This document shows, one piece after another, positions 1-7,930 of a stretch of DNA of 64,000 nt (positions within the stretch are counted from its first letter, which is position 1; each line of letters begins with the position of its first letter). A model generated the notes under the pieces. It was given only the letters and a program-made list of their open reading frames with translations, made no database searches and was not told the origin of the DNA. The translations under genes were made by a program, and so were the position numbers. Location of the stretch: NCBI GenBank assembly GCA_030651575.1, contig JAUSFB010000030.1:186001-250000 (forward strand), read 5' to 3'. Source of the stretch: Phaeospirillum sp. GTDB lineage: Bacteria > Pseudomonadota > Alphaproteobacteria > Rhodospirillales > Magnetospirillaceae.

Positions 1-199
1 TCTCGACCTGGCCGATGGCGAAGCCTTCATAGGTCACCTTGGTGCCGTATTTGATGCCGGCGACGTTGTCCATGCGGGTGAAGTACGAATCGGTCGAGCC
101 GGTGCGTCCCGTCAGCAGCGCCACCACCACGACCATGGCCACCAGCATGGACAGCACAAAGCTGCCGACGACCACGTAGTTGATCCTGGAGTCCTTCAT
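1..199 (-). CDS. mlaD: MlaD-like MCE-domain protein (partial, N-terminal 66 residues)
   Basis: Only the N-terminus lies in the window; the frame runs off the left edge. It begins MKDSRINYVVVG, has one membrane segment (about residues 8-28) and then the start of an MCE domain (NVAGIKYGTKVTYEGFAIG). In the family the protein is anchored in the inner membrane and its MCE domains form a periplasmic hexameric channel that passes phospholipids between the membranes. Its ATG overlaps the stop of the upstream ATPase gene (ATGA), so it belongs to the mlaEFD transcript. The identification rests on the TM-MCE start plus the operon context. Confidence 0.85.
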   Translation of the reverse strand, partial: MKDSRINYVVVGSFVLSMLVAMVVVVALLTGRTGSTDSYFTRMDNVAGIKYGTKVTYEGFAIGQVE

Positions 200-1038
200 G
201 TGCGGCGGATCCCGTCTGGCTGGTTGGAGGAGTCGCCCAGCAACCGGCGCAGATAGGCGTCGGGGTCGGGCTCGGCTTCCTCGGTGCGGCGGTTGAGCAG
301 GTTTTGGATGCGGATATCGGTGCTGGCGCGGATGGCCTCGACGGTGTCGAGCGCCAGCACCCGCCCCTTGTCCAGCACGCAGATGCGGTCGGCGATCTTG
401 AAGGTGGAATCGAGGTCGTGGGTCACCACCACGATGCTCATGCCCATGGCGTCGCGCAGGCGAAGGATCAGGTCGTCGATGCTGGCCGCCACCACCGGGT
501 CCAGCCCGGCCGAGGGCTCGTCGCAGAACAGCAGCTCGGGGTCCATGACGATGGCCCGCGCCAGGGCGGCGCGCTTGATCATGCCGCCCGACAGCTCGGC
601 GGGTTTCAGGTCCTCGAAGCCGGCCAGGCTGACCACTTCCAGCTTGAGCCGCGTCATGATGCCGATGGTGGTCGGGTCAAGGCCGGTGTGCTCGCGCAGC
701 GGCAGGGCGATGTTGTCGCCGATGCTCATGGAGCTGAACAGCGCCCCGGACTGAAAGGCGACGCCGGTGCGGGTGCGCAGCAACTGGCGCTCCATGGGCG
801 ACAGCTTGCCCAGGTCGTGGTCCAGGATGCGGACCGTGCCCGAGCTGGGCGACAGCAGCCCCAGCAGGTGGTTGAGTAAGGTGGTCTTGCCCGAGCCCGA
901 GCCGCCCATGATCACCATGATCTCGCCCTTGCGGACCTCCAGGCTGACATCGTGCAGGATCTGGCGGTCGCCGAAATGGGTGTTGAGATTGACGACCTCG
1001 ACGCTGTTGGTGATGAATTTGGGCGAGCGGCGGGTCAT
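196..1038 (-). CDS. mlaF: MlaF-type ABC transporter ATPase
   Basis: 280-residue ATP-binding subunit of a Mla-type lipid transporter, acting on the cytoplasmic face of the inner membrane. Visible motifs are the Walker A GGSGSGKTTLLNHLLG, the signature LSGGMIKRAALARAIV, the Walker B LLFCDEPSAGLDP and a downstream switch histidine (VVTHDLDS). The GMIKR variant of the signature is typical of MCE-associated ATPases. A longer open frame extends upstream, but it runs through mlaE; the ATG used here overlaps the mlaE stop by one base (TGATG) and opens MTRRSPKFITNSVEV. The stop overlaps the mlaD start. Confidence 0.93.
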   Translation of the reverse strand: MTRRSPKFITNSVEVVNLNTHFGDRQILHDVSLEVRKGEIMVIMGGSGSGKTTLLNHLLGLLSPSSGTVRILDHDLGKLSPMERQLLRTRTGVAFQSGALFSSMSIGDNIALPLREHTGLDPTTIGIMTRLKLEVVSLAGFEDLKPAELSGGMIKRAALARAIVMDPELLFCDEPSAGLDPVVAASIDDLILRLRDAMGMSIVVVTHDLDSTFKIADRICVLDKGRVLALDTVEAIRASTDIRIQNLLNRRTEEAEPDPDAYLRRLLGDSSNQPDGIRRT

Positions 1039-1850
1039 CAGCGCGTCACCATGAAGACGAAGATCATGTCGGTGATGACGATGGCCGAGATGGCGTGCAC
1101 CACCGAGCGGGTGGTCATGCGGCCGACTCCCTCGGCCCCGCCGGTGACCGAAGCGCCGTTGATGACGCCGACGATGGTGATCAGAACCGCGAAGATGCCG
1201 CTTTTGGCCAGACCGTGCAGCATGTCGTTCATCTGGACCAGCGAGGTGACCTCGTCGGCATAGGCGCCCATGGTGCTGCCCAGCTGCGGCGCGATGTAAA
1301 GGCCGGCGGCGAACAGTCCGACCAGATCGGCCCACAGGGTCAGGCAGGGCAGCATCACCATCATGGCCACCAGGGCCGGCACCACCAGAAAGCGGACCGG
1401 CGACACCCCCATGACGGTCAGGGCGTCGATTTCCTGATTGATCCGCATGGTGCCCAGCCGGGCCGCCAGCGCCGAGCCCGAGCGCCCCGCCACCAGGATG
1501 CCGGTGATCAGCGGCGCGAATTCGCGCACGGTGGACATGGCGACGCCCAGGGTCACTCGCGATTCCGCGCCGAACAGCTTCAGGGAGTAGATGCCCTGGA
1601 TGGCCAGCATGATGCCGATGGTACCCGACAACACGGTGACGATGGGCAGCGCCCCGATGCCGATTTCCATGGCCTGGGCCATGACGGGGGCGAGGCGCAC
1701 CGGCTGGCGGCGCTTGCGGCCCATGGCCAGCCAGAACAGGCACTCCCCGACCAGAGCGGCGGCAAAGCCGAACTCGGCGACGCCCGCCGCTGCCCAGCGT
1801 CCCAGGCGGTCGAGAAAGTCGCGCAGGTTCTTGCCGCCCCCCCCGTTCAC
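1038..1850 (-). CDS. mlaE: MlaE-type ABC transporter permease
   Basis: 270-residue integral membrane permease of the MlaE/YrbE family, which partners the MlaF ATPase and docks the MlaD ring. Several hydrophobic segments surround the family core motif region FAPLITGILVAGRSGSALAARLGTM (a few bases inside residues 110-140), with the conserved EIDALTVMGVSP stretch after it. It begins four bases after the STAS gene stops and ends overlapping mlaF, so all are co-transcribed. The start MNGGGGKNLRDFL is GC-rich and somewhat uncertain; the rest is unambiguous. Confidence 0.93.
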   Translation of the reverse strand: MNGGGGKNLRDFLDRLGRWAAAGVAEFGFAAALVGECLFWLAMGRKRRQPVRLAPVMAQAMEIGIGALPIVTVLSGTIGIMLAIQGIYSLKLFGAESRVTLGVAMSTVREFAPLITGILVAGRSGSALAARLGTMRINQEIDALTVMGVSPVRFLVVPALVAMMVMLPCLTLWADLVGLFAAGLYIAPQLGSTMGAYADEVTSLVQMNDMLHGLAKSGIFAVLITIVGVINGASVTGGAEGVGRMTTRSVVHAISAIVITDMIFVFMVTR

Positions 1851-1854
1851 CGCG

Positions 1855-2181
1855 TTACCCTTTCACGGCCGCTTCGACGGTATCGACGATGGTGAACACC
1901 CGGTCGAGGCGCGCCAGTTGCAGCACCCGGCGGACCGGATCGCTGATCGCGGCCAGGGTGAAGGCGGTACCGTTCTTGCGGGCCATCTGATAGGCCTCGA
2001 CCAGACCGGCGATGCCGGAGCTGTCCACATAGGTGACCGCCGACAGATCCACCACCACGGCGCGGCGCTCCAGCATCAGCTCCATCAGCGCCTTGCGCAG
2101 GGCGGGGCTGTGGCTGAGATCCACGTCTCCCGACAGCGCCAGCGCCATGGTTCCATCGATTTCGCGGGTTTGAATGTTCAT
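1855..2181 (-). CDS. STAS-domain protein (anti-sigma antagonist or MlaB-like)
   Basis: 108-residue single STAS domain, with the phosphoacceptor-type motif TYVDSSGIAGLVEA. Two roles are possible. In partner-switching systems such a protein is an anti-anti-sigma factor, phosphorylated by an RsbW-like kinase and dephosphorylated by a PP2C phosphatase; both activities are fused in the gene just upstream, whose stop overlaps this start (ATGA). In Mla transporters the small cytoplasmic subunit MlaB is also a STAS protein that binds MlaF, and mlaE starts only four bases downstream. The intact Ser favours regulated switching, the position favours MlaB; it may do both. The sequence does not decide. 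Confidence 0.85.
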   Translation of the reverse strand: MNIQTREIDGTMALALSGDVDLSHSPALRKALMELMLERRAVVVDLSAVTYVDSSGIAGLVEAYQMARKNGTAFTLAAISDPVRRVLQLARLDRVFTIVDTVEAAVKG

Positions 2182-3851
2182 CGGCTGATCCGTTTGACCA
2201 TCTGAAGCAGGTTTCCGATCCCGGCTGGCGGTGGCAGGAAGTCCACCTGATCCATCACCGACCGCATGAGGTGGGTTCCCAGTCCGCCCGGCCGCACATC
2301 GTCCAGCGACCTGGGTCTGATCTTAGCCACTTCCACGGGAGGCGCGAAGTCCATAAGTCGAATCACCAGCAGATCGTCCTCGCGGTCCAGGTGCAAGACG
2401 ATGTCGCCCTCGCCGCCGCGATAGGCGTGACGGATGATGTTCTGGCAGGCCTCGTCCACCGCCATCACCATGTCTTGGGCCATATCGGGCGGGCAGCCCA
2501 ACTCGTGCGAGACCCGGGCCACGGCGGAACGGATGTCGGCCAGCGTTTCCGGGCGGGCGGCGTAGCTGCGTTCGAATGCTCCGGTCGGGGCCAGTCTTGT
2601 ATCTTCGATCACCATCAAGGTGACGTCGTCGCGCAGGCTTCCGACCCCGTCCAGCGAGCGCACCACCGCGGCCAGCCGCTCCTGCGCCGGCATGGCGGCG
2701 AAGGCGTCCAGCAGCGATTTGGCGCCGTCGCTGCCCAGCATGACGCCATCGGCGGCCCGGACCTCGGTCAGGCCGTCGGTGAACAGGTACAGGGCGCCGC
2801 CGTCCAGGTCGATCACACTTTCCGGACAGCCGCCGGCGAACAGGTCGGGCGAGATTCCCAGCGGCGGCATGCCGTCGTCGATGGCGTGAAAACCGTCGCG
2901 GCGGCGCAGCAAGGGCGGCTCGTGGCCGGCATTGGCCAGCACCGTCCGCCCGGTCGCGGGGTCCAAGATGCCGGCGACCATGGTGACGAACATGCCGGCC
3001 AGTCCGGTCTCGTGCAGTTCGGAATCGATGGCGGTGAGGATGCGGCCCGGCCCGTCCTCGCGCTTGGCCAGACAGCGGAACAGGCTGGCGGTCTTGGTCA
3101 TCAGCAGCGAGGCGTTCATGCCCTTGCCGGAGACGTCGCCGATGGCGAACGCCACCCGCCCGTCGGCCAGCGGCAGGATTTCGTAAAAATCGCCCGAAAC
3201 GCCGCGCGCCGGCAGGTTGACGCCATGCACCGGCGAGTGCGGCGGCTGCGGCGGCGGCAGCATGGCGCGCTGGATTTCGGAGGCCAGCACCAGCTCGCGC
3301 TTGAACGCTTCCTGCTCGGCCATGCCGGCGACGAGGCGGGTGTTGATCAGGGCCAGCGCCGACGACATGGACAGGGCGCGCAGCAACTGGGCATCGGTTT
3401 GGGTGAAGGCGTTGCCGCCCCGCTTGTTGAACAGCTCGATGGCGCCCAGCTTTTGGCCGCGAAACGACATGGGGGCGCACAGGATCGAGCGGGTGACGAA
3501 GCCGGTGGCGTCGTCGACGGCATTGGTGAAGTCGGGATCGAGGCGGGCGTCCCTGACCAGTTGCGGCAGGTCGAGATCGACGGTGCGCCAGACGATTCCC
3601 CGGCCGGGGGCGAGGCGCAGCCCCACCACCTCGGTCGGCCCGATGCTGGCGTGGCAGACCAGGTCGCCACTGTCGGCCTCCAGCAGGAACAGCGAGGCCG
3701 CTTCCGCTCCCAGCCGCGCGGCCACCCGTTCCAGCCCCAGCCGCAGCGTCGCTTCCACATCATGGGATTGGGCAAAGTCGCTGGTCATCTCGATCATCAG
3801 GTCGAGATGACTGGAGGCCTCGGCGTCATGGGCGGCTTGCGTCTTCGGCAT
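2178..3851 (-). CDS. GAF - PP2C phosphatase (SpoIIE/RsbU) - RsbW-like kinase fusion
   Basis: 557-residue cytoplasmic regulator. Order: GAF domain (about 20-185, with LVCHASIGPTEVVGLRLAPG), SpoIIE-type PP2C phosphatase (about 215-405; VSGDFYEILPL, AIGDVSGKGMNASL, LANAGHEPPLL and LFTDGLTEV carry the metal-binding Asp residues), and a GHKL histidine-kinase-like ATPase (about 425-557; N box DEACQNIIRHAY, G box GGLGTHLM). In partner switching the kinase phosphorylates and the phosphatase dephosphorylates a STAS protein; here both are on one chain with a sensor domain, and a STAS gene follows with ATGA overlap. It heads the operon that continues into mlaEFD. What the GAF senses is unknown. Confidence 0.88.
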   Translation of the reverse strand: MPKTQAAHDAEASSHLDLMIEMTSDFAQSHDVEATLRLGLERVAARLGAEAASLFLLEADSGDLVCHASIGPTEVVGLRLAPGRGIVWRTVDLDLPQLVRDARLDPDFTNAVDDATGFVTRSILCAPMSFRGQKLGAIELFNKRGGNAFTQTDAQLLRALSMSSALALINTRLVAGMAEQEAFKRELVLASEIQRAMLPPPQPPHSPVHGVNLPARGVSGDFYEILPLADGRVAFAIGDVSGKGMNASLLMTKTASLFRCLAKREDGPGRILTAIDSELHETGLAGMFVTMVAGILDPATGRTVLANAGHEPPLLRRRDGFHAIDDGMPPLGISPDLFAGGCPESVIDLDGGALYLFTDGLTEVRAADGVMLGSDGAKSLLDAFAAMPAQERLAAVVRSLDGVGSLRDDVTLMVIEDTRLAPTGAFERSYAARPETLADIRSAVARVSHELGCPPDMAQDMVMAVDEACQNIIRHAYRGGEGDIVLHLDREDDLLVIRLMDFAPPVEVAKIRPRSLDDVRPGGLGTHLMRSVMDQVDFLPPPAGIGNLLQMVKRISR

Positions 3852-3945
3852 GTCGGCATCATGCCTGGAGTGGGGGCTGAAATCTAACGGATACGAGTCT
3901 CCGCCGTCCTCTTTCCGGGACTCACGGGGGCGTGGCTCAACCCGA

Positions 3946-3980
3946 CAAAAAGGCCCGCGTCCTTTCGGAGCGCGGGCCTT
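3946..3980 (-). terminator. Rho-independent terminator of rpsA
   Basis: Perfect 8-bp stem (GGCCCGCG at 3952-3959 with CGCGGGCC at 3971-3978); on the minus strand it is followed by five T residues (A-tract 3947-3951). It lies about 30 bases past the rpsA stop. Confidence 0.88.
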
Positions 3981-4011
3981 CCCGTTTACCAGCAGGTGTC
4001 AGAGGCGACTA

Positions 4012-5712
4012 CTACTTGTCGTCCTGAGCCTGAGCCTTGCGCATGGCGGCGCCCAGGATGTCGCCCAGGCTGGCGCCCGAGTCGGACGAGCCGTAGTCGG
4101 CCATGGCCTGCTTTTCTTCTTCGACTTCACGCGCCTTGATGGACAAGGTGATCTTGCGCGAGCTCTTTTCCACCGTGGTGACGCGGGCGTCCAGCTTTTC
4201 GCCGACCGCGAAGCGCTCGGGGCGCTGCTCGGACCGCTCGCGGGATAGCTCGCCCTTGCGGATGAAGCCGGACAGACCGTCGACGGTGACTTCGATGCCG
4301 TTGTCGGTGATCTGGGTGACGGTGCAGGTGACCACGTCGCCCTTCTTGATGGTCGACAGGGCGTTCTGGAAGGGATCATCCGACAGCTGCTTGATGCCGA
4401 GGCTGATGCGTTCCTTCTCGATGTCCACGTCGAGAACCTTCGCCTTGACCACGTCGCCCTTCTTGAAGTCTTGAATGGCGGCTTCGCCCGACTTCTCCCA
4501 GTCGAGATCCGACATGTGAACCATGCCGTCGATATCGCCGGGCAGGCCGATGAACAGGCCGAACTCGGTGATGTTCTTGATCTCGCCTTCGACCAGGGTG
4601 CCCTGGGGGAAGCGATCCAGGAAGCCTTCCCACGGGTTGTTCATGGTCTGCTTCAGGCCGAGAGAGATGCGGCGCTTCTGCGGGTCCACGTCCAGCACCA
4701 TGACCTCGACTTCCTGCGAAGTGGAGACGATCTTGCCGGGATGGACGTTCTTCTTGGTCCACGACATTTCGGAGACGTGCACCAGACCCTCGACACCGGG
4801 CTCCAGCTCGACGAACGCGCCGTAGTCGGTGATGTTGGTGACGCGGCCGGTGAACTTGGCGTTGACCGGATACTTGGCCTCGACACCCTCCCACGGATCG
4901 GCGTCCAGCTGCTTGATGCCGAGCGAGATGCGCTGGGTTTCCGGGTTGAAGCGGATGACCTGGACCTTGACGGTCTGGCCGATATGCAGCGCTTCGGACG
5001 GGTGGTTGATGCGCTTCCAGGCGATGTCGGTGACATGCAGCAGGCCGTCGACGCCGCCGAGATCAACGAACGCACCGTAATCGGTGATGTTCTTGACCAC
5101 GCCTTCGAGGATTTGGCCTTCCTTGAGGTTCTCGATCAACTCGGACCGCTGCTCGGCGCGGGTCTCTTCCAGCACGGCGCGGCGGGAGACCACGATGTTG
5201 CCGCGCGAACGGTCCATCTTGAGGATCTGGAACGGCTGGGGGGTGCCCAGCAGCGGGGTGATGTCGCGCACGGGGCGGATATCGACCTGGCTGCCCGGCA
5301 GGAACGCCACGGCGCCCGACAGATCGACGGTGAAGCCGCCCTTGACGCGACCGAAGATGATGCCGGTGACGCGCTGCTGCGCCTCGAACGACTTCTCCAG
5401 CAGGGTCCAGGCTTCCTCGCGCTTGGCCTTTTCGCGCGACAGAACCACTTCGCCGTTACGGTCTTCATAGCGTTCGACGAAGACGTCGACATGGTCGCCC
5501 GCCTTGATCTCGGAAACGCGGCCGGCGACGGCGAATTCCTTCAGGGGGACGCGGCCTTCGGACTTCAGACCCACGTCGATCACGGCGCAGTCGCCATCGA
5601 TCTCGACAATGAGGCCGGTGATCACCTGGCCTTCGAACGAGCCGCTGACGCCAAGGGTCTCGTCCAGCAGGGCGGCGAAATCGTCGGCCTGCGCAAGTGC
5701 GGAATTGGTCAT
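4012..5712 (-). CDS. rpsA: 30S ribosomal protein S1
   Basis: 566 residues, the usual length for a proteobacterial S1. Six S1 OB-fold RNA-binding repeats are visible, each with the pattern ITDYGAFV..VDGLLHVTD..W (for example around residues 210-280 and 295-365). S1 binds mRNA upstream of the start codon on the 30S subunit and allows initiation on structured messages. A good ribosome site (AAAGGA) precedes the ATG. The gene sits after cmk, the classic cmk-rpsA order, but is separated from it by a terminator, so it probably also has its own promoter. A strong terminator follows. Confidence 0.97.
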   Translation of the reverse strand: MTNSALAQADDFAALLDETLGVSGSFEGQVITGLIVEIDGDCAVIDVGLKSEGRVPLKEFAVAGRVSEIKAGDHVDVFVERYEDRNGEVVLSREKAKREEAWTLLEKSFEAQQRVTGIIFGRVKGGFTVDLSGAVAFLPGSQVDIRPVRDITPLLGTPQPFQILKMDRSRGNIVVSRRAVLEETRAEQRSELIENLKEGQILEGVVKNITDYGAFVDLGGVDGLLHVTDIAWKRINHPSEALHIGQTVKVQVIRFNPETQRISLGIKQLDADPWEGVEAKYPVNAKFTGRVTNITDYGAFVELEPGVEGLVHVSEMSWTKKNVHPGKIVSTSQEVEVMVLDVDPQKRRISLGLKQTMNNPWEGFLDRFPQGTLVEGEIKNITEFGLFIGLPGDIDGMVHMSDLDWEKSGEAAIQDFKKGDVVKAKVLDVDIEKERISLGIKQLSDDPFQNALSTIKKGDVVTCTVTQITDNGIEVTVDGLSGFIRKGELSRERSEQRPERFAVGEKLDARVTTVEKSSRKITLSIKAREVEEEKQAMADYGSSDSGASLGDILGAAMRKAQAQDDK

Positions 5713-5773
5713 AAGAGAGTGTTCCTTTCGAATCGTATCTTACTGGCCAGCCGGTTGAATCCGGCGGTCTTTG

Positions 5774-5812
5774 CCAAAAACAAACCACCGCCCAAGACTG
5801 TCTCGGGCGGCG
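5774..5812 (-). terminator. Rho-independent terminator between cmk and rpsA
   Basis: On the minus strand a stem CCGCCC/GGGCGG (5805-5810 with 5788-5793, possibly extended) is followed by a T-rich run (A-rich at 5774-5785 on the plus strand). It lies 20-60 bases past the cmk stop. Read-through may still feed rpsA. Confidence 0.7.
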
Positions 5813-5832
5813 TCGGAAAATTCAGGTCCCGG

Positions 5833-6474
5833 CTATTGCTTGGATCGGACCAGATCGAGGGCCACGGCATAAGCCTGATCGGCGTCAAGATCGGAGGTAT
5901 CCAGCACAACAGCGTCCTCGGCGGGAATCAGGGGGGCGACGGATCGGTTTTTGTCGCGATCGTCACGCTCCCGCATATCGGCGAGGACGGTGCCGTGTAT
6001 AGCCTCCAGCCCTTTTTCCTGCAACTCTTTCAGCCGCCGCTCCGCCCTTTTCTCCAGCGAGGCCGTCACGAACAGCTTTACCGAGGCGTCGGGGCAGACC
6101 ACCGTGCCGATGTCGCGGCCGTCCAGCACCGCGCCGGCGCCGCCGGGCGGGTGGCTGGCGAACCGGCGCTGGAAGTCCAGCAGGGCCGCCCGCACGCCGG
6201 GGATGACGGCGACCTTGGACGCCGCCTGCGCCGCTTCGTCGATCCGCAGATCGGGGGCGTCCAGGTCGGTCGGGGCCAGGGTCCGGGCGGTATGCTCCGC
6301 CGGCTCCACCGCCGAGGGGTCCTGGCCGGCGCGGGCCAGCTTCATGCCGACGGCGCGGTAGATCAGGCCGGTGTCCAGGTAGTCGAAGCCCAGCTCCCGC
6401 GCCAGACGCCGCGCCAGGGTTCCCTTGCCCGCTGCCGCCGGGCCGTCGATCGCGATGATGGGAAGGGCTCTCAT
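5833..6474 (-). CDS. cmk: Cytidylate kinase
   Basis: 213 residues. Phosphorylates CMP and dCMP with ATP in pyrimidine nucleotide salvage and recycling. The P-loop is IAIDGPAAAGKGTLARRLA (residues 6-24), followed by the conserved LDTGLIYRAVG and the CMP-binding DGRDIGTVVCPDA; the C-terminal RDKNRSVAPLIPAEDAVVLDT segment is typical. The ATG overlaps the stop of the upstream copper-chaperone gene (ATGA), an unusual partner, since cmk more often follows aroA. Confidence 0.96.
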   Translation of the reverse strand: MRALPIIAIDGPAAAGKGTLARRLARELGFDYLDTGLIYRAVGMKLARAGQDPSAVEPAEHTARTLAPTDLDAPDLRIDEAAQAASKVAVIPGVRAALLDFQRRFASHPPGGAGAVLDGRDIGTVVCPDASVKLFVTASLEKRAERRLKELQEKGLEAIHGTVLADMRERDDRDKNRSVAPLIPAEDAVVLDTSDLDADQAYAVALDLVRSKQ

Positions 6475-7031
6475 TTCCCGGCTCCGTGCATCTGGTCATG
6501 CATGGCCTTGTGGGCCGGGTCCTTCATGTGTTCGTCGTGCATGGCCTTATAGGCGGGGTCGGCCATGTGCTGGTCGTGCATGGAATGGTCGGGCATGGAA
6601 TGGTCCATGGCGCCGGCGCCTTCCACCACGACCGTGACCGTGACCGCCCCGGCCCCGGCGAAGGTTAGGGTCAGCGGGAAGGACTGGCCCGGCTTCAACT
6701 GGGCCTTGAGGTCGACCAGCATCAGGTGCAGTCCGCCGGGATTGAACTCGACCGTCTGGCCCGCGGCGATCTCGACCGTGGCTTGCTGCTGCATCTTCAT
6801 CAGACCGTCCTGGTGGACGTGGCGATGAAACTCGACCTTCGCCGAGGCGGGGGTCGCGGCCGCCGTCAGGGTGTCGGCGGCGGTGGCGGCCAGGGTGACA
6901 AAGGCGATGCCGACCTTGGCGTTGGGGCTGGTGGCCCGCGCCCAGCCCTTGGTCACGGTCACGTCGCCGGCCACGGCCGGCCCGACCAGTCCCAGCAGCA
7001 TGGCCAGGGCGATTCCCAGGATGGTCTTCAT
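6471..7031 (-). CDS. PCuAC-family periplasmic copper chaperone with His/Met-rich tail
   Basis: 186 residues from the ATG at 7031, chosen because it opens a clean signal peptide (MKTILGIALAMLLGLVGPAVA). The mature domain carries the PCuAC copper signature: EFHRHVHQDGLMKM and, after the spacer, GGLHLMLVDLK. PCuAC proteins carry Cu(I) in the periplasm to cytochrome oxidase Cu sites. A C-terminal tail of about 45 residues is rich in His and Met, with imperfect repeats of the type DxHM/KAMHD, which looks like an additional metal-binding extension. The stop overlaps the cmk start, so the two are co-translated. Confidence 0.88.
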   Translation of the reverse strand: MKTILGIALAMLLGLVGPAVAGDVTVTKGWARATSPNAKVGIAFVTLAATAADTLTAAATPASAKVEFHRHVHQDGLMKMQQQATVEIAAGQTVEFNPGGLHLMLVDLKAQLKPGQSFPLTLTFAGAGAVTVTVVVEGAGAMDHSMPDHSMHDQHMADPAYKAMHDEHMKDPAHKAMHDQMHGAGK

Positions 7032-7095
7032 CTGCGATGATCCCGAAACAGGTGTCAAACTGACGCCATTCAACCCAAGCCGGGCGAGGAATGCA

Positions 7096-7794
7096 ATGAA
7101 CGATCAGGCCGGTCCGGAACTTCCCGACAATAATCGTCATGCGTTGCGTCGGGTGGCGCGGGGGCTGCGCAAGGCGTCCCTGGCCACCAGCCTGGCCGCC
7201 AGCCCGGACGGGCGGCCCTATGTCTCGCTGGTGACGGTGGCGTTCGATCACGATCTGTCGCCGATCTTGCTGTTGTCGCGGCTGGCCGATCACACCCGCA
7301 ATCTGCTGGCCGATCCCCGGGCGGCGCTGCTGCTGGATGGTACCGAGGGCCACGCCAACCCCCAGACCGGCCCGCGCGTCACCCTGGTCGGAACCGCGGT
7401 CGAGGATGACGAGCCCCGGCTGAAGGCCCGCTTCCTGGCGCTGCATCCGGGGGCGGCGCTTTATGCCGGCTTTGCCGATTTCTCCATCTGGCGGCTGCGG
7501 CTGGAGCGGGCGCATTTCGTCGCCGGATTCGGCCGGGCCGTGTGGTTCGACGCGCCGCTGGTGCCGGAGGCCGAGGCCATGGCGGCGTGCGAGGCCGCGC
7601 TGGTGGCGGAGGTCAATGCCGGGCGGGCCGGTGATGACGGGCTGCTGCTGGGGATCGACGCCGATGGCTGCGATCTGGCCGCCGCCGCCGGAATCCTGCG
7701 GCTTGCCTTCTCCTGCCCGGTCGATGGCGAGGCGCGCGCACGGGGTGTCCTGGCTGGGATAATACCCGTCTCGCGGGGGCTCTCTACCCGTTAG
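7096..7794 (+). CDS. HugZ-like pyridoxamine 5'-phosphate oxidase-fold protein
   Basis: 232 residues. The N-terminal split-barrel FMN-binding domain (about 15-150) has [18 protein letters not shown] and the [17 protein letters not shown] stretch seen in HugZ/HutZ-like proteins; it ends in a DUF2470-like tail (about 165-232: [19 protein letters not shown]). Relatives bind FMN or degrade heme, but substrate cannot be told from sequence. The longer open frame upstream overlaps the divergent copper-chaperone gene, so the ATG at 7096 is preferred; it lies 64 bases from that gene's start, giving a short shared promoter region. Confidence 0.82.
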   Translation: MNDQAGPELPDNNRHALRRVARGLRKASLATSLAASPDGRPYVSLVTVAFDHDLSPILLLSRLADHTRNLLADPRAALLLDGTEGHANPQTGPRVTLVGTAVEDDEPRLKARFLALHPGAALYAGFADFSIWRLRLERAHFVAGFGRAVWFDAPLVPEAEAMAACEAALVAEVNAGRAGDDGLLLGIDADGCDLAAAAGILRLAFSCPVDGEARARGVLAGIIPVSRGLSTR

Positions 7795-7930
7795 TGTTAA
7801 TTTTTCACTACCAAAGCCATTGCGAGCCCGTCTGCGGGCGGTTATCTTCGCCTCCTCTTTTGCGGCGGGGGCGCGGCGCTATTGCCGGTTTCGCAGCCAG
7901 CGGGGTTTTCTGGAGGGAGAACTTAGGACC

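Noticed and set aside
2271-3887. Long plus-strand open frame opposite the PP2C-kinase gene
   Set aside because: It is the antisense shadow of a GC-rich gene; composition (His, Gln, Gly, Arg-rich) is not protein-like and the minus-strand gene has clear domains.
4471-6552. 693-codon plus-strand frame across rpsA and cmk
   Set aside because: Antisense to two unmistakable genes; no domain, and it spans their terminator.
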